DNA of 64,000 nt from Rhodococcus sp. WMMA185 (GCF_001767395.1 NZ_CP017014.1:2054501-2118500), one strand, 5' to 3'; counted from the stretch's first letter, positions 19,994-33,405 are shown. Notes: generated by a model from the letters alone, not told the origin. A program made the numbers and translations.

Positions 19994-20803
19994 TCAGCGC
20001 GAGGGCTTGGGGCAGGACGGGTGCGCGCCGGCGTTCACCAGATCAGCCACAGCCTTGCGCGGATCCCCGCTGGTGACGAGCCCCTCCCCGACCAGCACCG
20101 CATCCGCTCCCGCACCCGCGTATGCCAACAGGTCTGCCGGGCCGCGTACGCCGGACTCGGCGATCTTGATGACCTCCGTGGGAAGTCCCGGAGCGATCTC
20201 ACCGAAAACGTTCGGGTCGACTTCGAGATTCTTCAGGTTGCGGGCATTGACCCCGATCACCTTGGCCCCCGCCTCCAACGCTCGGTTGGCTTCGTCCTCG
20301 GTATGGACCTCGACCAGCGCCGTCATCCCCAGCGATTCCGTCCGATCGATCAACGACACCAGAGCGTCCTGTTCCAGGGCCGCGACGATGAGCAGCACGA
20401 CGTCGGCACCGTGTGCTCGCGCTTCGTGAATCTGGTACGGGCCGACGATGAAGTCCTTGCGCAGAATCGGGATGCTCACCGCCCGGCGCACGGCATCGAG
20501 ATCCGCTAGGGAACCGTGGAACCGACGCTCCTCGGTGAGCACACTGATCACCCGTGCACCGCCCGCCTCGTATGTGGCGGCGAGTTCCGCCGGGTCGGCG
20601 ATCTCGGCAAGCGCACCCCTGGACGGGCTCGCCCGCTTCACTTCGGCGATGACTCCGATACCGGGCTCGAGTAGGGCGGCGGCCGCATCGAGCGCCGGAG
20701 GCGCAGCAGCAGCAGCGGCCTTGACTCCAGCAAAGTCGAGAACGGCTTCGCGGGCAGCGACATCGGCACGCACCCCGTCGAGAATCGAGTCGAGAACGGT
20801 CAT
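19994..20803 (-). CDS. trpC: Indole-3-glycerol phosphate synthase
   Basis: 269 residues with a TIM-barrel layout: catalytic Lys in [14 protein letters not shown], second Lys in [13 protein letters not shown], Glu in [11 protein letters not shown], and [15 protein letters not shown]. It closes the ring of carboxyphenylamino-deoxyribulose phosphate. It is monofunctional, with no fused TrpF domain. The ATG at 20803 is chosen: AAAGGA lies 11 nt upstream, while a TTG three codons earlier would sit 1 nt from it. No trpF or trpD occurs in the cluster; see hisA for the probable TrpF activity. Confidence 0.97.
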   Translation of the reverse strand: MTVLDSILDGVRADVAAREAVLDFAGVKAAAAAAPPALDAAAALLEPGIGVIAEVKRASPSRGALAEIADPAELAATYEAGGARVISVLTEERRFHGSLADLDAVRRAVSIPILRKDFIVGPYQIHEARAHGADVVLLIVAALEQDALVSLIDRTESLGMTALVEVHTEDEANRALEAGAKVIGVNARNLKNLEVDPNVFGEIAPGLPTEVIKIAESGVRGPADLLAYAGAGADAVLVGEGLVTSGDPRKAVADLVNAGAHPSCPKPSR

Positions 20804-20888
20804 CGTGCCCAAGTCCTTTCTGGGCGGAAACCCGATGTAAGGATCGATGTCAAGGTTGAGGCCAGCCTAGATGGCACTGTGACGCTGT

Positions 20889-21602
20889 TTACATTCGGGT
20901 ACCCGGGTCGCCGCCGGTGTCGTCAACGTGCTCGACACCGTCGCCCCTGCTGTCGCCCGCGGTGGGATCTTCACCGGCGTCCAGAGCGTCCCACAGTGCC
21001 CGCTGCGTCACCGGACCGTCGGCCGCGGTACCTCCCTTCTCTGCCGCCGCACGCCTGGCCCCCGGACTGTCGTACCTGGACGAAAGTCCAGCCTCTGCGC
21101 GGGGACGGCTCATCAGCTCGGCTGCTGCGGCGAGGGCTGCCAGGGCGCCGACCAGGACGAGGATCGCCGGCGCCGCATATATGTCGACGGATTGAACCAC
21201 GGCGCGGGCCGGGAGTTCGGCCAACCTACCTGCCTCGTCATACGACGCCCCGACCATGAGTAGGAGGATGGCTGGGACGGCGGCGGAGACCGCGACCGCA
21301 GCGACGAGCACGCCGAGCACACGAAGCGCCCAACCTTTGACAGCGAACGAAGCGGCGACGGCGGCAACGAGCGTCAGCGCGAGTGGGGTGAGCGCAGCCG
21401 CCCAGGTTCCCCCCACGAGTGCAGAGGTGCGCTCTTCACCGAGTCCGTCGGCGGAAGTGACCTCCACCCAGGTCATGCGGGACGCGGCCCACAAGAACCC
21501 TGCGGCGACACCGAGAAGCCCCACCGAGACAACCGGCCGGCGACGCCCGGTCGTGGACGCCGACTGCCGCGACGATTCGGCGGGCTGCGAGGAATCTGTC
21601 AC
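20889..21602 (-). CDS. Tryptophan-operon-associated membrane protein (TIGR02234/Rv1610-like)
   Basis: 237 residues with four predicted membrane helices, at about 27-42 ([16 protein letters not shown]), 68-88, 93-117 and 142-165 of a protein rich in Ala, Val and Leu. A soluble tail of about 70 residues ([24 protein letters not shown]...) follows. It matches in place and character the conserved actinobacterial Trp-operon membrane protein between trpE and trpC, whose function is unknown; a part in tryptophan or precursor traffic is often assumed. The GTG overlaps the trpE stop (GTGA). Confidence 0.85.
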   Translation of the reverse strand: MTDSSQPAESSRQSASTTGRRRPVVSVGLLGVAAGFLWAASRMTWVEVTSADGLGEERTSALVGGTWAAALTPLALTLVAAVAASFAVKGWALRVLGVLVAAVAVSAAVPAILLLMVGASYDEAGRLAELPARAVVQSVDIYAAPAILVLVGALAALAAAAELMSRPRAEAGLSSRYDSPGARRAAAEKGGTAADGPVTQRALWDALDAGEDPTAGDSRGDGVEHVDDTGGDPGTRM

Positions 21603-23194
21603 CGTGCACCGCCCCCTGACGTGTGAACCGGTCGCAATGTGTGGGCGGCCGCGATGGCACCGAGTACGGCCATCGCCTTGTTGCGGGCCTCATTGTCCTC
21701 GTATTCGGGAACCGAATCCGCGACTACTCCAGCACCCGCCTGGACGTACCCGATGCCGTCTTTGATCACCGCGGTCCGGATCGCGATCGCAGTATCGGCG
21801 TCGCCTGCGAAGTCGAGGTAGCCGACGATGCCGCCATATACCCCGCGCCGGGTGTGCTCGAGTTCCTCGATCAGCTGCATGGCCCGCACTTTCGGCGCCC
21901 CCGACAGCGTGCCCGCGGGGAAGCACGCAGTGACGGCGTCGAGGGCCTGCTTTCCTTCCGCAAGGTGACCGGTGACGGTGGAAACCAGGTGCATCACGTG
22001 GCTGTACCGCTCGATGTGGCGGTAGTCGTGGACTTTCACCGTTCCCGGTTCGCATACCCGACCCAAGTCGTTGCGGCCCAGATCGACGAGCATCAGGTGC
22101 TCGGCGTTCTCCTTCTCGTCAGCGAGAAGATCCTTCTCGAGGAGGAGATCATCTTCCTCGGTGGCACCACGCCACCTGGTTCCGGCGATCGGATGTGTGG
22201 TGGCGACACCCTCCGACACTGTCACCAGAGCCTCCGGACTCGACCCGACGATGGCGAAGGCAGTCTCGTCGTCCCCGTTCGGCACGTTGACGAGGTACAT
22301 GTAGGGGCTGGGATTGGAAGCACGCAGCATCCGGTAGACATCGATCGGGTCCGCGGTGCAGTCGATCTCGAAGCGCTGCGAGAGCACCACCTGGAATGCC
22401 TCGCCGGCCTCGATATCCCCTACGAGTTTCTTCACATCGGCGCCGAAACCTTCGGTGGTGCGCTGACGCCGGTAGTCGGGAGCGGGCTTCGTGAACGTCG
22501 ACACCGTCGAGGCCGCCGGAGCAGACAGCGCCGCGGTCATACGCTCTAGGCGCGCGATCGCGTTGTCGTAGGCCTCGTCGACGTGTTCGTCTGTGCCGTC
22601 CCAGTTGACCGCGTTGGCGATCAGTGTGATGGCACCCTCGTGATGGTCGACCGCCGCGAGGTCTGTGGCGAGCAGCATGACCATCTCGGGGATCTGCAGA
22701 TCGTCGAGGGCATGTTCACCGATGCGCTCGATTCTGCGCACAGCGTCGTACCCGAGGAAGCCGACCATTCCACCGGTCAGGGGCGGCAGATCGGGGAGTC
22801 GCTCGGTCCGCAGCAACTCCAGCGTTGCGCCGAGTGCCGCGATCGGATCGCCGCCGGACGGTACTCCTGCGGGGACGTTGCCGTACCAGACCGCTTCACC
22901 GTCGACGACGGTGAGCGCGGCCGGACTGTCCACACCGATGAATGACCACCGCGACCACGATCGACCGTTCTCTGCAGACTCGAGCAGAAACGTACCGGGT
23001 CGACCCGCCGCGAGCTTGGAATACGCCGACAGCGGGGTCTCTGCGTCGGCCAGCACCTTGCGGGTCACCGGGACCACCCGGTGTTCTGCGGCGAGCGCAT
23101 GAAACTGCTCGCGCGTCGTGGTCGAATTCGACGCGCCTGAAGGCTCGGTGGCGGCAGAAATAGGCGTGGGAATCGTAGTAGGCTCGCCGTGCAT
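21599..23194 (-). CDS. trpE: Anthranilate synthase component I
   Basis: 531 residues. The feedback-inhibition element LLES...S is present near the start ([17 protein letters not shown]), so tryptophan inhibition is expected. The chorismate-binding domain shows [41 protein letters not shown] and [22 protein letters not shown]. With a TrpG amidotransferase, not in this window, it makes anthranilate. The ATG at 23194 is 57 bp from the divergent peroxiredoxin start. A GATGAT hexamer (23201-23206, minus strand) ends 6 nt before the ATG, so a leaderless transcript is possible. I saw no Trp-rich leader peptide. Confidence 0.97.
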   Translation of the reverse strand: MHGEPTTIPTPISAATEPSGASNSTTTREQFHALAAEHRVVPVTRKVLADAETPLSAYSKLAAGRPGTFLLESAENGRSWSRWSFIGVDSPAALTVVDGEAVWYGNVPAGVPSGGDPIAALGATLELLRTERLPDLPPLTGGMVGFLGYDAVRRIERIGEHALDDLQIPEMVMLLATDLAAVDHHEGAITLIANAVNWDGTDEHVDEAYDNAIARLERMTAALSAPAASTVSTFTKPAPDYRRQRTTEGFGADVKKLVGDIEAGEAFQVVLSQRFEIDCTADPIDVYRMLRASNPSPYMYLVNVPNGDDETAFAIVGSSPEALVTVSEGVATTHPIAGTRWRGATEEDDLLLEKDLLADEKENAEHLMLVDLGRNDLGRVCEPGTVKVHDYRHIERYSHVMHLVSTVTGHLAEGKQALDAVTACFPAGTLSGAPKVRAMQLIEELEHTRRGVYGGIVGYLDFAGDADTAIAIRTAVIKDGIGYVQAGAGVVADSVPEYEDNEARNKAMAVLGAIAAAHTLRPVHTSGGGAR

Positions 23195-23251
23195 GCCCCT
23201 ATCATCCCAGGCGCATCCGTCGTGCCTACGTGCACGGTAACCTCGGCACTT

Positions 23252-23716
23252 ATGAAGCCAGGTCAGATCGCCCCGGAATTCACCCTGCCCGACCAGGACG
23301 GAGTCGAACGCTCACTATCGAGCCTGCTCGAAGACGGTCCTCTGGTGTTGTTCTTCTACCCCGCAGCCTCGACGCCGGTTTGCACCGCCGAAGCCTGCCA
23401 CTTCCGCGACCTCGGTGCAGAGTTCTCCGCCGTCGGCGCATCCCGCGCCGGCATCAGCATCGACGCCGTCGACAAGCAGGCATCCTTTGCGCAAGAGCAA
23501 TCCGTCGACTACCCGCTGCTGTCGGACGCCGACGGCGCCGTGGCGGAGAAGTTCGGAGTCCGTCGTGGGCTGCTGGGCAAACTTGCACCGGTGAAGCGAT
23601 CCACGTTCGTCATCGATACCGACCGCACGGTGCTCGAAGTGATTTCCAGCGAGTTCCGAGCCAACACTCACGGCGACCAAGCCCTCGCGTTCCTGCAGAC
23701 CCGCCAGGCCACCTGA
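23252..23716 (+). CDS. bcpB: Thiol peroxidase, Bcp/PrxQ type (BcpB-like)
   Basis: 154 residues, the length I recall for M. tuberculosis Rv1608c (BcpB), with strong similarity throughout. The peroxidatic Cys is in [17 protein letters not shown]. The second Cys five residues later (CTAEAC) could be the resolving residue, as in PrxQ proteins. [20 protein letters not shown] is also conserved. It reduces hydroperoxides using thioredoxin-type donors in the cytosol. The ATG at 23252 is preferred because upstream in-frame codons have no family similarity. It is divergent from trpE, as in mycobacteria. Confidence 0.92.
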   Translation: MKPGQIAPEFTLPDQDGVERSLSSLLEDGPLVLFFYPAASTPVCTAEACHFRDLGAEFSAVGASRAGISIDAVDKQASFAQEQSVDYPLLSDADGAVAEKFGVRRGLLGKLAPVKRSTFVIDTDRTVLEVISSEFRANTHGDQALAFLQTRQAT

Positions 23717-23788
23717 GCCCGCGCGCGAGAGGCGCCGAGCAACTGGCACATGTTTCGACTGCCGTCTTCGCCTATGTTCTTCGCCGAT

Positions 23789-23826
23789 CTTGCGCGCACT
23801 GACGTGCTCCCGCCGGTGCGCGCAAG
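23789..23826 (+). terminator. Hairpin terminator after bcpB
   Basis: A perfect 11-bp stem (CTTGCGCGCAC at 23789-23799 with 23816-23826) with a 16-nt loop, 73 nt beyond the bcpB stop. Confidence 0.6.
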
Positions 23827-24302
23827 AGAGCCTGCCTCTCAACATATTTCGTGGTAGCGGCCTCAAGTGCTCGCGGCAGTGCTGTTGAAGGTCACGGGAC
23901 AGTCTGCTCTTTCAGAGCAGACAGCACTTGCGAAGTGCTCGCAGCGGTCTGCCGTGTCGGCTCGTTTCGGCAAGTCGTTTGCAAACCGTGTACAGACCGG
24001 TAGGTCTCGAAATCTCTTGCGGCGCAACTTGCACCTGTGGACACGACCGTCCACAGGTGCAGGTAAGGCCCTTTAGGCCAGCCGCACGGCCCTGCTCGGC
24101 ACACGCCCCGCCTCGTTCGAGATCACCTCCGGGCCACAGGACTTCATTCTGCTCCGACAACCCGTGAAGACGACAACCCGTGAAGACTCGGTATAGACAA
24201 CCCCGCCCATGCCGAGTAGACCTACATGCGGAGTCCTCCGGAGAGAGAACCTGCACGACGGACCTCTGGAGACAACTTCATACGGACTACAAGGAGCTAT
24301 AC
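23827..24302 (+). repeat. Hairpin-rich gene-free stretch upstream of the GH16 gene
   Basis: No convincing gene. Three perfect inverted repeats follow one another: GTCTGCTC/GAGCAGAC (23902-23922, 5-nt loop), AGCACTT/AAGTGCT (23923-23939, 3-nt loop, directly abutting the first), and a 12-bp stem GCACCTGTGGAC (24031-24060, 6-nt loop). Two exact 16-bp tandem units, CGACAACCCGTGAAGA, lie at 24155-24186. The stretch includes the long 5' leader or promoter region of the secreted glucanase. It could hold regulator sites or a small RNA; nothing in sequence decides. Confidence 0.6.
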
Positions 24303-25247
24303 ATGTCCAAATCTTTGCGTATCTTCACCAGCCGCGACTCGCGTTCCGGTCGCCGAACGTCTTCGGTCTTGATCTCAACCCTCGGCTCTGCCGCCGTTCT
24401 CGCTCTGACGACGGTGAGCGTTGCAGGGTTCACCGGTGTGCCGGTAGCGCTCGCCAATCCGGCGCCACTCGGAACGGTGATCTTCGAAGACGATTTCGAA
24501 GGACCAGCCGGCTCCCCCATCGATGAATCCAAATGGATCTACGACCCCGGCTTCGGTGAAAACAACGAGCTACAGCAATACACCGACGGTACGGACAACA
24601 TCTCGCTCGACGGCGACGGGCACCTACAGATCACAGCCAAGATGAACGAGGGCACCGATCTGAGCGATCCCCAGGTCGGCGACTTCACATCGGGACGAAT
24701 CAACACCTCGGAATCATTCAACCCGACGTACGGCCACTTCGAGGCGCGGATCAAGCTCCCCATCGGACAAGGGATCTGGCCCGCGTTCTGGATGTTGGGT
24801 AGCGACTTCACAGAAGTAGGGTGGCCGCAGAGCGGTGAGATCGACGCCATGGAGTACAAGGGCAGCGAACCAGGCACTGTCCACGGCACAATCCACGGGC
24901 CCGGATACGAAGGCGACGAAGGCCCCACCACCAGCTTCACTCTTCCCGACGGCCAGAAGCTCTCCGACGACTTTCATACCTATGCTGTCGACTGGTCCCC
25001 GAACCTGATCACGTGGACGCTGGACGGCAAACAGTACGCAAGCCGGACACCGCTGGACATCGGCATGGGAAACCAATGGGTCTTCGACCACCCGTTTTTC
25101 ATGATTCTCAACGTCGCTGTCGGCGGTAACTTCTCCGGAAACCCCGACCCCACCACATCGTTCCCCCAAACCATGTTGGTGGACTATGTGCGCGTCACCA
25201 GTAACACCCCTGCATGGACCGGAAGTCTCACGCCACAAGCTAAATGA
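24303..25247 (+). CDS. Secreted glycoside hydrolase family 16 endoglucanase (beta-1,3-glucanase type)
   Basis: 314 residues. A long N-terminal export signal (basic MSKSLRIFTSRDSRSGRRTS, hydrophobic to about residue 45, ending near PVALAN) precedes the GH16 domain. The catalytic signature is GEIDAMEYKG, giving nucleophile E179, D181 and acid/base E184. GIWPAFWMLG, an NNELQQYTD-type start and FFMILNVAVGGNFSG are classic for bacterial laminarinase-like GH16. It would cut beta-1,3 (or mixed-linkage) glucans outside the cell. AAGGAG at 24291-24296 lies 6 nt before the ATG. A second glucanase (GH64-type) is at 62566. Confidence 0.92.
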   Translation: MSKSLRIFTSRDSRSGRRTSSVLISTLGSAAVLALTTVSVAGFTGVPVALANPAPLGTVIFEDDFEGPAGSPIDESKWIYDPGFGENNELQQYTDGTDNISLDGDGHLQITAKMNEGTDLSDPQVGDFTSGRINTSESFNPTYGHFEARIKLPIGQGIWPAFWMLGSDFTEVGWPQSGEIDAMEYKGSEPGTVHGTIHGPGYEGDEGPTTSFTLPDGQKLSDDFHTYAVDWSPNLITWTLDGKQYASRTPLDIGMGNQWVFDHPFFMILNVAVGGNFSGNPDPTTSFPQTMLVDYVRVTSNTPAWTGSLTPQAK

Positions 25248-25250
25248 CCA

Positions 25251-25314
25251 GTTCGGTTCCGTGCCCCGATCTCCCCGAGCCCCGATCTCACTGAACCGAG
25301 GCACGGAACCGAAC
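25251..25314 (+). terminator. Long-stem inverted repeat after the GH16 gene
   Basis: A perfect 15-bp inverted repeat (GTTCGGTTCCGTGCC at 25251-25265 with 25300-25314) around a 34-nt loop, starting 3 nt after the glucanase stop. It is probably a terminator facing the convergent his genes. The rest, to 25540, holds nothing I can identify. Confidence 0.6.
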
Positions 25315-25540
25315 TCACCATGTGTCCTCGAACGCATGCCACGGCCGTCGAGTTCCAGTGCCCGCGAACGCTCGATGAGCCCGCTTGTTGTGATGGACAC
25401 AACGCACCAGGCATTCCCTCAACACGAGCCCCGGGTGGGCAACCACTCGACGACACCCTAAGGGTTCATCGGTGGATCAGACAGTGCTCCACCTGATGAT
25501 TCGCTTTGGTCTCGAACAGCCGAATCTGTTCGTCCGCAAC

Positions 25541-25885
25541 CTATTCGCCGCGCAGCAGTACGTCGGAATCGAAGCACGTGTGCGTCCCGGTGTGACACGC
25601 GGCACCCACCTGATCGACGACGAGCAGGACCGTGTCGCCGTCGCAGTCCAGGCGCACCTCGTGCACGTACTGGGTATGCCCCGACGTCTCGCCCTTCACC
25701 CAGTACTGCTGACGCGACCGCGAGTAGTACGTACCCTTGCGGGTCTCGAGCGTACGCGCGAGAGCCTCGTCGTCCATCCACGCGACCATCAACACATCGC
25801 CGGTCGACTTCTCCTGCGCCACAGCACTGAACAACCCGGCCTCGTTGCGTTTGAGCCGGGACGCGATGGCCGGATCGAGACTCAT
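25541..25885 (-). CDS. hisI: Phosphoribosyl-AMP cyclohydrolase
   Basis: 114 residues, monofunctional HisI with no HisE domain. The metal-binding residues are visible in [27 protein letters not shown], and [12 protein letters not shown] and [18 protein letters not shown] are the family blocks. It opens the purine ring of phosphoribosyl-AMP, step 3 of histidine synthesis. It is the last his gene here, with its ATG overlapping the hisF stop (ATGA). The hisG and hisE genes needed for the first steps are not in the window. Confidence 0.96.
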   Translation of the reverse strand: MSLDPAIASRLKRNEAGLFSAVAQEKSTGDVLMVAWMDDEALARTLETRKGTYYSRSRQQYWVKGETSGHTQYVHEVRLDCDGDTVLLVVDQVGAACHTGTHTCFDSDVLLRGE

Positions 25886-26655
25886 CGGACCGCAATCCCT
25901 TCTTCGCGCATGGACTTCTTCACATCGCCGATGGTCATGTCGCCGAAGTGGAACACGCTGGCCGCCAGCACTGCGTCAGCACCTGCCCCGATCGCGGGGG
26001 CGAAGTGCTCGACGGCACCCGCCCCGCCGCTCGCGATCACCGGTACGTGCACGGCGGCGCGCACGGCGCGGATCATCCGCAGGTCGAATCCCGCCTTTGT
26101 GCCGTCCGCGTCCATCGAGTTGAGCAGGATCTCCCCCACCCCCAATTCGGCGCCGCGAACCGCCCACTCGACCGCGTCGATCCCGGTTCCCCGTTTGCCG
26201 CCGTGCGTGGTCACCTCCCAGCCGGACTCGGTGGAAGGTCCACCCTCCGGCGTGGTCCGTGCGTCCACCGACAACACGATGCACTGCGAACCGAAGCGTT
26301 CACTCAACTCACGCAACAATTCCGGCCGGGCGATGGCTGCGGTGTTCACGCTCACCTTGTCTGCTCCGGCCCGCAGCAGTCGATCCACGTCCTCGGCCGT
26401 ACGGACTCCGCCACCGACCGTCAGGGGGATGAAAACCTGCTCCGCCGTCCGACTCACGACGTCGAGCATGGTGCCCCGATCCGCAGTGGACGCGGTGACG
26501 TCGAGAAAGGTGAGTTCGTCTGCGCCCTGGGCATCGTAGGCGGCAGCCAGTTCGACCGGATCACCGGCATCTCGCAGATTCTCGAAGTTGACACCCTTGA
26601 CGACGCGGCCGTCATCGACGTCCAGACACGGTATTACCCGAACTGCCAAAGTCAT
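25882..26655 (-). CDS. hisF: Imidazole glycerol phosphate synthase, cyclase subunit
   Basis: 257 residues with a TIM barrel. The catalytic Asp pair is in [19 protein letters not shown] and in the mid-protein LSVDARTT segment. Phosphate-binding elements [14 protein letters not shown] and [13 protein letters not shown] are intact. With HisH it forms imidazole glycerol phosphate and AICAR. Its ATG overlaps the preceding hisN stop (ATGA). HisH is encoded four genes upstream in the same operon. Confidence 0.97.
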   Translation of the reverse strand: MTLAVRVIPCLDVDDGRVVKGVNFENLRDAGDPVELAAAYDAQGADELTFLDVTASTADRGTMLDVVSRTAEQVFIPLTVGGGVRTAEDVDRLLRAGADKVSVNTAAIARPELLRELSERFGSQCIVLSVDARTTPEGGPSTESGWEVTTHGGKRGTGIDAVEWAVRGAELGVGEILLNSMDADGTKAGFDLRMIRAVRAAVHVPVIASGGAGAVEHFAPAIGAGADAVLAASVFHFGDMTIGDVKKSMREEGIAVR

Positions 26656-27485
26656 TGCGCGTGCCCTTCCTCGAGCCCTGAACGTGGGTCACCCAACGAC
26701 CCGAGAATATCGAGAATCTCGCCGTGCACACCCGGTGCACCAGCGAGCACCGAACCCGAGTCGATGGTCCACGGATCGCCTGCCAAGTCCGTTACGACGC
26801 CACCGGCAGCCCGCACCAACGCGACACCCGCCGCATTGTCCCAAGCATTGTGACCGAACACTACTGCGCCGCCCAGTATTCCGGCAGCAGTGAACGCAAG
26901 ATCCACACCTATCGATCCGTGAATCCGGATACGCGACGACACCCTACTCAACTGCGCCAGGACCTTCAGCCGATAGGAGCCGGGAATGCGGCCATGGCTG
27001 TCGATATTGAAGGCACCCATGCCTACGATCGATGAAGCCAGCGAGCTCCGACTCAGCCTCGGCAGTGGCCGTCCGCTCTCGAGCAAGGGTCCGTCTGCGA
27101 TGGCGGCGTACCGCCGGCCGACAAGCGGTAGCCAAGTGAGACCCAGAACCGGCACACCGGCATCGAGGAGCGCGAGCAGTATGCCCGCAGTGGGCAGCCC
27201 CGCCGAGTAGTTGAAGGTGCCGTCAATGGGATCGAGCACCCAGATGGGTCCGCTACCGAGGTCAGGACCGCCGAACTCCTCACCGTGGACATCGATACCG
27301 GTCCGATCGCGCAGTTCCCCGGTCAACCGTTTCTCGAGCTCGAGATCGACGGCGGTAGCGAAGTCATCGGGACCCTTGTGCACCGCGCTTGGCGCCCCTA
27401 CTCCGGAGACGAAACGGTCGTGCACACCGTCGAGTAGTTCGGCGGCGATGGCAAGTAGTTCCTGGGGGTCGCGGGACAGACTCAT
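26652..27485 (-). CDS. hisN: Inositol-monophosphatase-family phosphatase, probable histidinol-phosphatase
   Basis: 277 residues of the Mg-dependent inositol monophosphatase family: metal-site motif [17 protein letters not shown] and second motif [18 protein letters not shown]. Members act on inositol phosphate, other sugar phosphates or histidinol phosphate. Because it sits between hisA and hisF and no PHP-type or HAD-type HisN/HisB phosphatase is present, histidinol-phosphatase is the best inference. The M. tuberculosis gene in this position is annotated impA (Rv1604), so an inositol phosphatase role is the main alternative. Confidence 0.85.
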   Translation of the reverse strand: MSLSRDPQELLAIAAELLDGVHDRFVSGVGAPSAVHKGPDDFATAVDLELEKRLTGELRDRTGIDVHGEEFGGPDLGSGPIWVLDPIDGTFNYSAGLPTAGILLALLDAGVPVLGLTWLPLVGRRYAAIADGPLLESGRPLPRLSRSSLASSIVGMGAFNIDSHGRIPGSYRLKVLAQLSRVSSRIRIHGSIGVDLAFTAAGILGGAVVFGHNAWDNAAGVALVRAAGGVVTDLAGDPWTIDSGSVLAGAPGVHGEILDILGSLGDPRSGLEEGHAQ

Positions 27486-27496
27486 TGTCGGTGCAT

Positions 27497-28231
27497 TCAG
27501 CCCGAGACCGCGTCGAGTGCTTCGCGAAGGGTGAACCGTCCCGCGTAGAGCGCCTTCCCGACGATGGATCCCTCGACTCCCTGGTCGACGAGCCCGGCAA
27601 TCGCCTCGAGGTCACCCAACGTCGAGACCCCGCCTGACGCGACGACAGGCGCTTCGGTGGCCGCGCAGACTTGCGCGAGGAGCTCGAGATTCGGGCCGGT
27701 GAGTGTGCCGTCCTTGCTCACATCGGTAACGACATATCGAGAGCAGCCGTCCTTGTCGAGTCTGGCGAGGGTGTCCCATAGGTTCCCGCCCTCGGTCACC
27801 CAGCCGCGGCCGCGGAGCTGATAGTCACCGTTGACGAGCCGTACGTCGAGGCCGACTGCGATCTTGTCGCCATGCTTCGCTATCGCGCGGGCACACCAGT
27901 CGGGATTCTCGATGGCGGCGGTCCCGAGGTTGACGCGTCCACACCCGGTGGCCAGTGCTGCCTCGAGCGACGCGTCGTCGCGGATTCCGCCGGACAGTTC
28001 CACCTGGACGTCGAGTTCGCCCACCACATCGGCGAGCAGTTCATGATTGGAACCGCGCCCGAAAGCGGCATCGAGGTCGACGATGTGCACCCACTCGGCG
28101 CCGTCGTTCTGCCATGCGAGTGCGGCGTCGCGCGGCGAGCCGTATCCGGTCTCGGTGCCGGCCTCCCCTTGGACGAGGCGAACAGCTTCTCCGTTGACGA
28201 CATCTACAGCGGGCAAAAGAACCAGGCTCAC
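27497..28231 (-). CDS. priA: Phosphoribosyl isomerase A (HisA/TrpF, PriA)
   Basis: 244 residues, TIM barrel, very close to mycobacterial PriA ([67 protein letters not shown]). In actinobacteria PriA isomerises both ProFAR (histidine) and phosphoribosyl anthranilate (tryptophan). The trp cluster here has no trpF, which fits that double role. An in-frame TTG at 28240 exists, but the GTG at 28231 aligns with the family start and has AGGG 9 nt before it. It lies 108 bp after hisH. Confidence 0.94.
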   Translation of the reverse strand: MSLVLLPAVDVVNGEAVRLVQGEAGTETGYGSPRDAALAWQNDGAEWVHIVDLDAAFGRGSNHELLADVVGELDVQVELSGGIRDDASLEAALATGCGRVNLGTAAIENPDWCARAIAKHGDKIAVGLDVRLVNGDYQLRGRGWVTEGGNLWDTLARLDKDGCSRYVVTDVSKDGTLTGPNLELLAQVCAATEAPVVASGGVSTLGDLEAIAGLVDQGVEGSIVGKALYAGRFTLREALDAVSG

Positions 28232-28339
28232 GTGCGACAACCCTAGTCGCTGTGCGGCGGGAACCGGGCCTCGGGTCCTCTCCGCCGAGTCCGGACGTAG
28301 CGCGGGAATCGCGTCACACGACGCACCGCGGAACGCGCG

Positions 28340-28975
28340 CTACAGGCTGCCGACCCAATTGAGGAGCAACTCCGCACCCGCGTCTCCGGACTTCTCGGGG
28401 TGGAACTGCGTGGCGGACAGCGCACCGTTCTCCACGGCGGCGAGAAACTTGCCGCCGTAGTCGGCCCACGTCAGTGCCGGGGGCGCTAGCCGTTCCGGCG
28501 TCGGTAGTTCCCAGGTCTGGGCGGCATACGAGTGGACGAAGTAAAAGCGGGTGTCGGGGTCGATCCCAGCGAACAGGGTGCTGTTGTCCGGTGCCTCGAC
28601 GGTATTCCAGCCCATGTGCGGCAAAACGTCGGCCTGCAGGCGCTCGACAGTACCTGGCCATTCGCCGCAGCCATCGGCCGCGACGCCGAATTCGACGCCG
28701 CGTTCGAAGAGGATCTGCATGCCGACGCAGATTCCGAGGACCGGTCGCCCGCCTGCGAGCCGCTGACCGATGATCCGTTCGCCGCGAACCGCACGAAGTC
28801 CCTCCATACACGCCGCGAATGCGCCCACACCGGGAACGACGAGACCATCGGCCGCGAGCGCCACCTTCGGGTCGGACGTGACCTCGACGGTCGCGCCGGT
28901 TCTGGCCAGCGCGCGGGTGGCCGAATGCAGATTGCCGGAACCGTAGTCGAGGATGGCGATCTTTGGGGCGCTCAT
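28340..28975 (-). CDS. hisH: Imidazole glycerol phosphate synthase, glutamine amidotransferase subunit
   Basis: 211 residues, class I glutaminase. The nucleophile Cys lies in [14 protein letters not shown], and the His and Glu in [14 protein letters not shown]. It releases ammonia from glutamine and feeds it through HisF. The ATG overlaps the stop of the MFS transporter gene (ATGA), so it is translated from the same message. Confidence 0.97.
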   Translation of the reverse strand: MSAPKIAILDYGSGNLHSATRALARTGATVEVTSDPKVALAADGLVVPGVGAFAACMEGLRAVRGERIIGQRLAGGRPVLGICVGMQILFERGVEFGVAADGCGEWPGTVERLQADVLPHMGWNTVEAPDNSTLFAGIDPDTRFYFVHSYAAQTWELPTPERLAPPALTWADYGGKFLAAVENGALSATQFHPEKSGDAGAELLLNWVGSL

Positions 28976-30165
28976 GCGGTCACCCTATCCGGCCGCGCAC
29001 CCGCCCCGAGCGCGCGGTGGGCGACCATTCCGACGGCCGGAACGACCGCTGCCGCCATCGCCGCGACTGCGAAGACCCAGAAGTATCCCGCCAAGGAGGC
29101 AACAACACCGAGTGCGAGGGACCCGAGCCCCGCACCCGCGTCGAATCCGATGTTCCAACCCGCGCTCGCGGCGCCGAACCGCGAGGGGCCCGCGGCGGTG
29201 AAGACCATCACCAGCGACTCGTTCTGCACCGCGCCGAAGCCGAACCCGAAGGCGATCGCCGCGCATACCAACAACGCCGCGTGAGCGTGCGTTGCCTCAC
29301 CGAGGGCGAACAGCACCAGTCCGGCGCATACCAACGCCAGGGCGGGCACCAGTAGGCGACCCACTCCGATTCGGTCCGAGACGAACCCCGCCGTATACCG
29401 TCCCAGGAGTGTCGCTCCGCTCGAAACCGCGAGAATGACCCCCGCGAACGAGGCCCGGTCTTCCAGTGCAATGGGCAGCAGGCTGGACAGACCACCGAAA
29501 GCTGCAGCGGCGACGGCAATCGCCAGCCACGGTATGACAAGAACCCACAATGGAATACGCCCGTAGGACGCTCGATCGGGGCGGTTCTCGATCGCGGGCA
29601 ATCGTGCGATCGCGACTACGGCGACCATTGGGATCAGGGCCCCCAACACGAAGACAGGGGTAGCAGACCAACGCTGCATGATCGCCAGGCCCACAGGAAG
29701 ACCCACCATCTGTGATCCGGCGACCGCGATTCCCTGGGCGCCCGTCGCCCGCCCGAGAATCTCGCGTGGCGCGAGCTCGGCAACCAGCGCAGACCCGGCG
29801 ACAGTGAGCATTCCGAAGCCCGTTCCGCGCAAGGCCGACACGGCGAGAACGGGGACCGCGTGGACGGAAAGTAACAGCAGCAACGATGGTGGGCCGAGCA
29901 GCATGCACCCGGCTGCGAGTACCCACCGGTGTCCCCACCGGCGCAGGAGCCTGGGCACCGCCAGTTGAGTCACGACGGTCGCGGCCATGAAGACGGCGGT
30001 GACACTGCCGGCCAGTGCGTCCGAACCGCCGGACAAAGACACCACCAGGGGAACGACGGGCAGCAAGACGGCCCATCCACCGAACGCGGCCGCACCCATC
30101 ACCATGGCGGTGGGCAGACCGGGTGTGCGGAAGAGGCCGCGGCGTGGTTCTGCGGCGGCCGTCAT
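28972..30165 (-). CDS. Major facilitator superfamily transporter inside the his operon
   Basis: 397 residues with about 12 hydrophobic helices and MFS loop motifs ([15 protein letters not shown] between helices 2 and 3, [17 protein letters not shown] in the second half). The substrate is unknown. It lies between hisB and hisH with no gap: its ATG follows directly after the TAG of a 51-residue membrane protein, and its stop overlaps the hisH ATG. Such tight coupling suggests co-regulation with histidine synthesis. Export or uptake of histidine or an intermediate is a guess. In M. tuberculosis hisB and hisH are adjacent (Rv1601, Rv1602), so this is an addition. Confidence 0.88.
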   Translation of the reverse strand: MTAAAEPRRGLFRTPGLPTAMVMGAAAFGGWAVLLPVVPLVVSLSGGSDALAGSVTAVFMAATVVTQLAVPRLLRRWGHRWVLAAGCMLLGPPSLLLLLSVHAVPVLAVSALRGTGFGMLTVAGSALVAELAPREILGRATGAQGIAVAGSQMVGLPVGLAIMQRWSATPVFVLGALIPMVAVVAIARLPAIENRPDRASYGRIPLWVLVIPWLAIAVAAAAFGGLSSLLPIALEDRASFAGVILAVSSGATLLGRYTAGFVSDRIGVGRLLVPALALVCAGLVLFALGEATHAHAALLVCAAIAFGFGFGAVQNESLVMVFTAAGPSRFGAASAGWNIGFDAGAGLGSLALGVVASLAGYFWVFAVAAMAAAVVPAVGMVAHRALGAGARPDRVTA

Positions 30166-30321
30166 CTACACCAACCTGAGAACGCCCGCCACTGCGGCGA
30201 GCACAGCCAAGGCCAGAAGAACACCCGATGCCAGCTTGTTCAACTTCCACATCGAGTAGGCGCCGCCCGCCGCGATTCCCGCGGCGATGAAGAAGACGTA
30301 GACCAGGACGACACTCACGAA
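30166..30321 (-). CDS. 51-residue membrane protein between hisB and the MFS gene
   Basis: A small gene starting with GTG at 30321 and a ribosome site AAGGGAAG 7-8 nt upstream. The product has two hydrophobic segments (VLVYVFFIAAGIAAGGAYSM and LASGVLLALAVLAAVAGVL) joined by WKLNK. The TAG stop abuts the MFS ATG with no spacer, and the start lies 11 bp after hisB. Its position and strong initiation signals support a real gene. Function is unknown; it could be a small partner of the transporter. Confidence 0.75.
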   Translation of the reverse strand, partial: FVSVVLVYVFFIAAGIAAGGAYSMWKLNKLASGVLLALAVLAAVAGVLRLV

Positions 30322-30332
30322 CCGGACTTCCC

Positions 30333-33405
<3,073 letters not shown>

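Noticed and set aside
21599-23251. A trp leader peptide with attenuator before trpE
   Set aside because: Only 57 bp separate trpE from the divergent peroxiredoxin start. No Trp-rich frame or competing hairpins were found.
23827-24302. CRISPR array
   Set aside because: Repeats are different hairpins, not equal repeats with spacers, and no cas gene is present.
25184-25456. A 90-codon minus-strand frame after the GH16 gene
   Set aside because: It overlaps the terminator inverted repeat and the glucanase end, with no ribosome site and no recognisable protein features.
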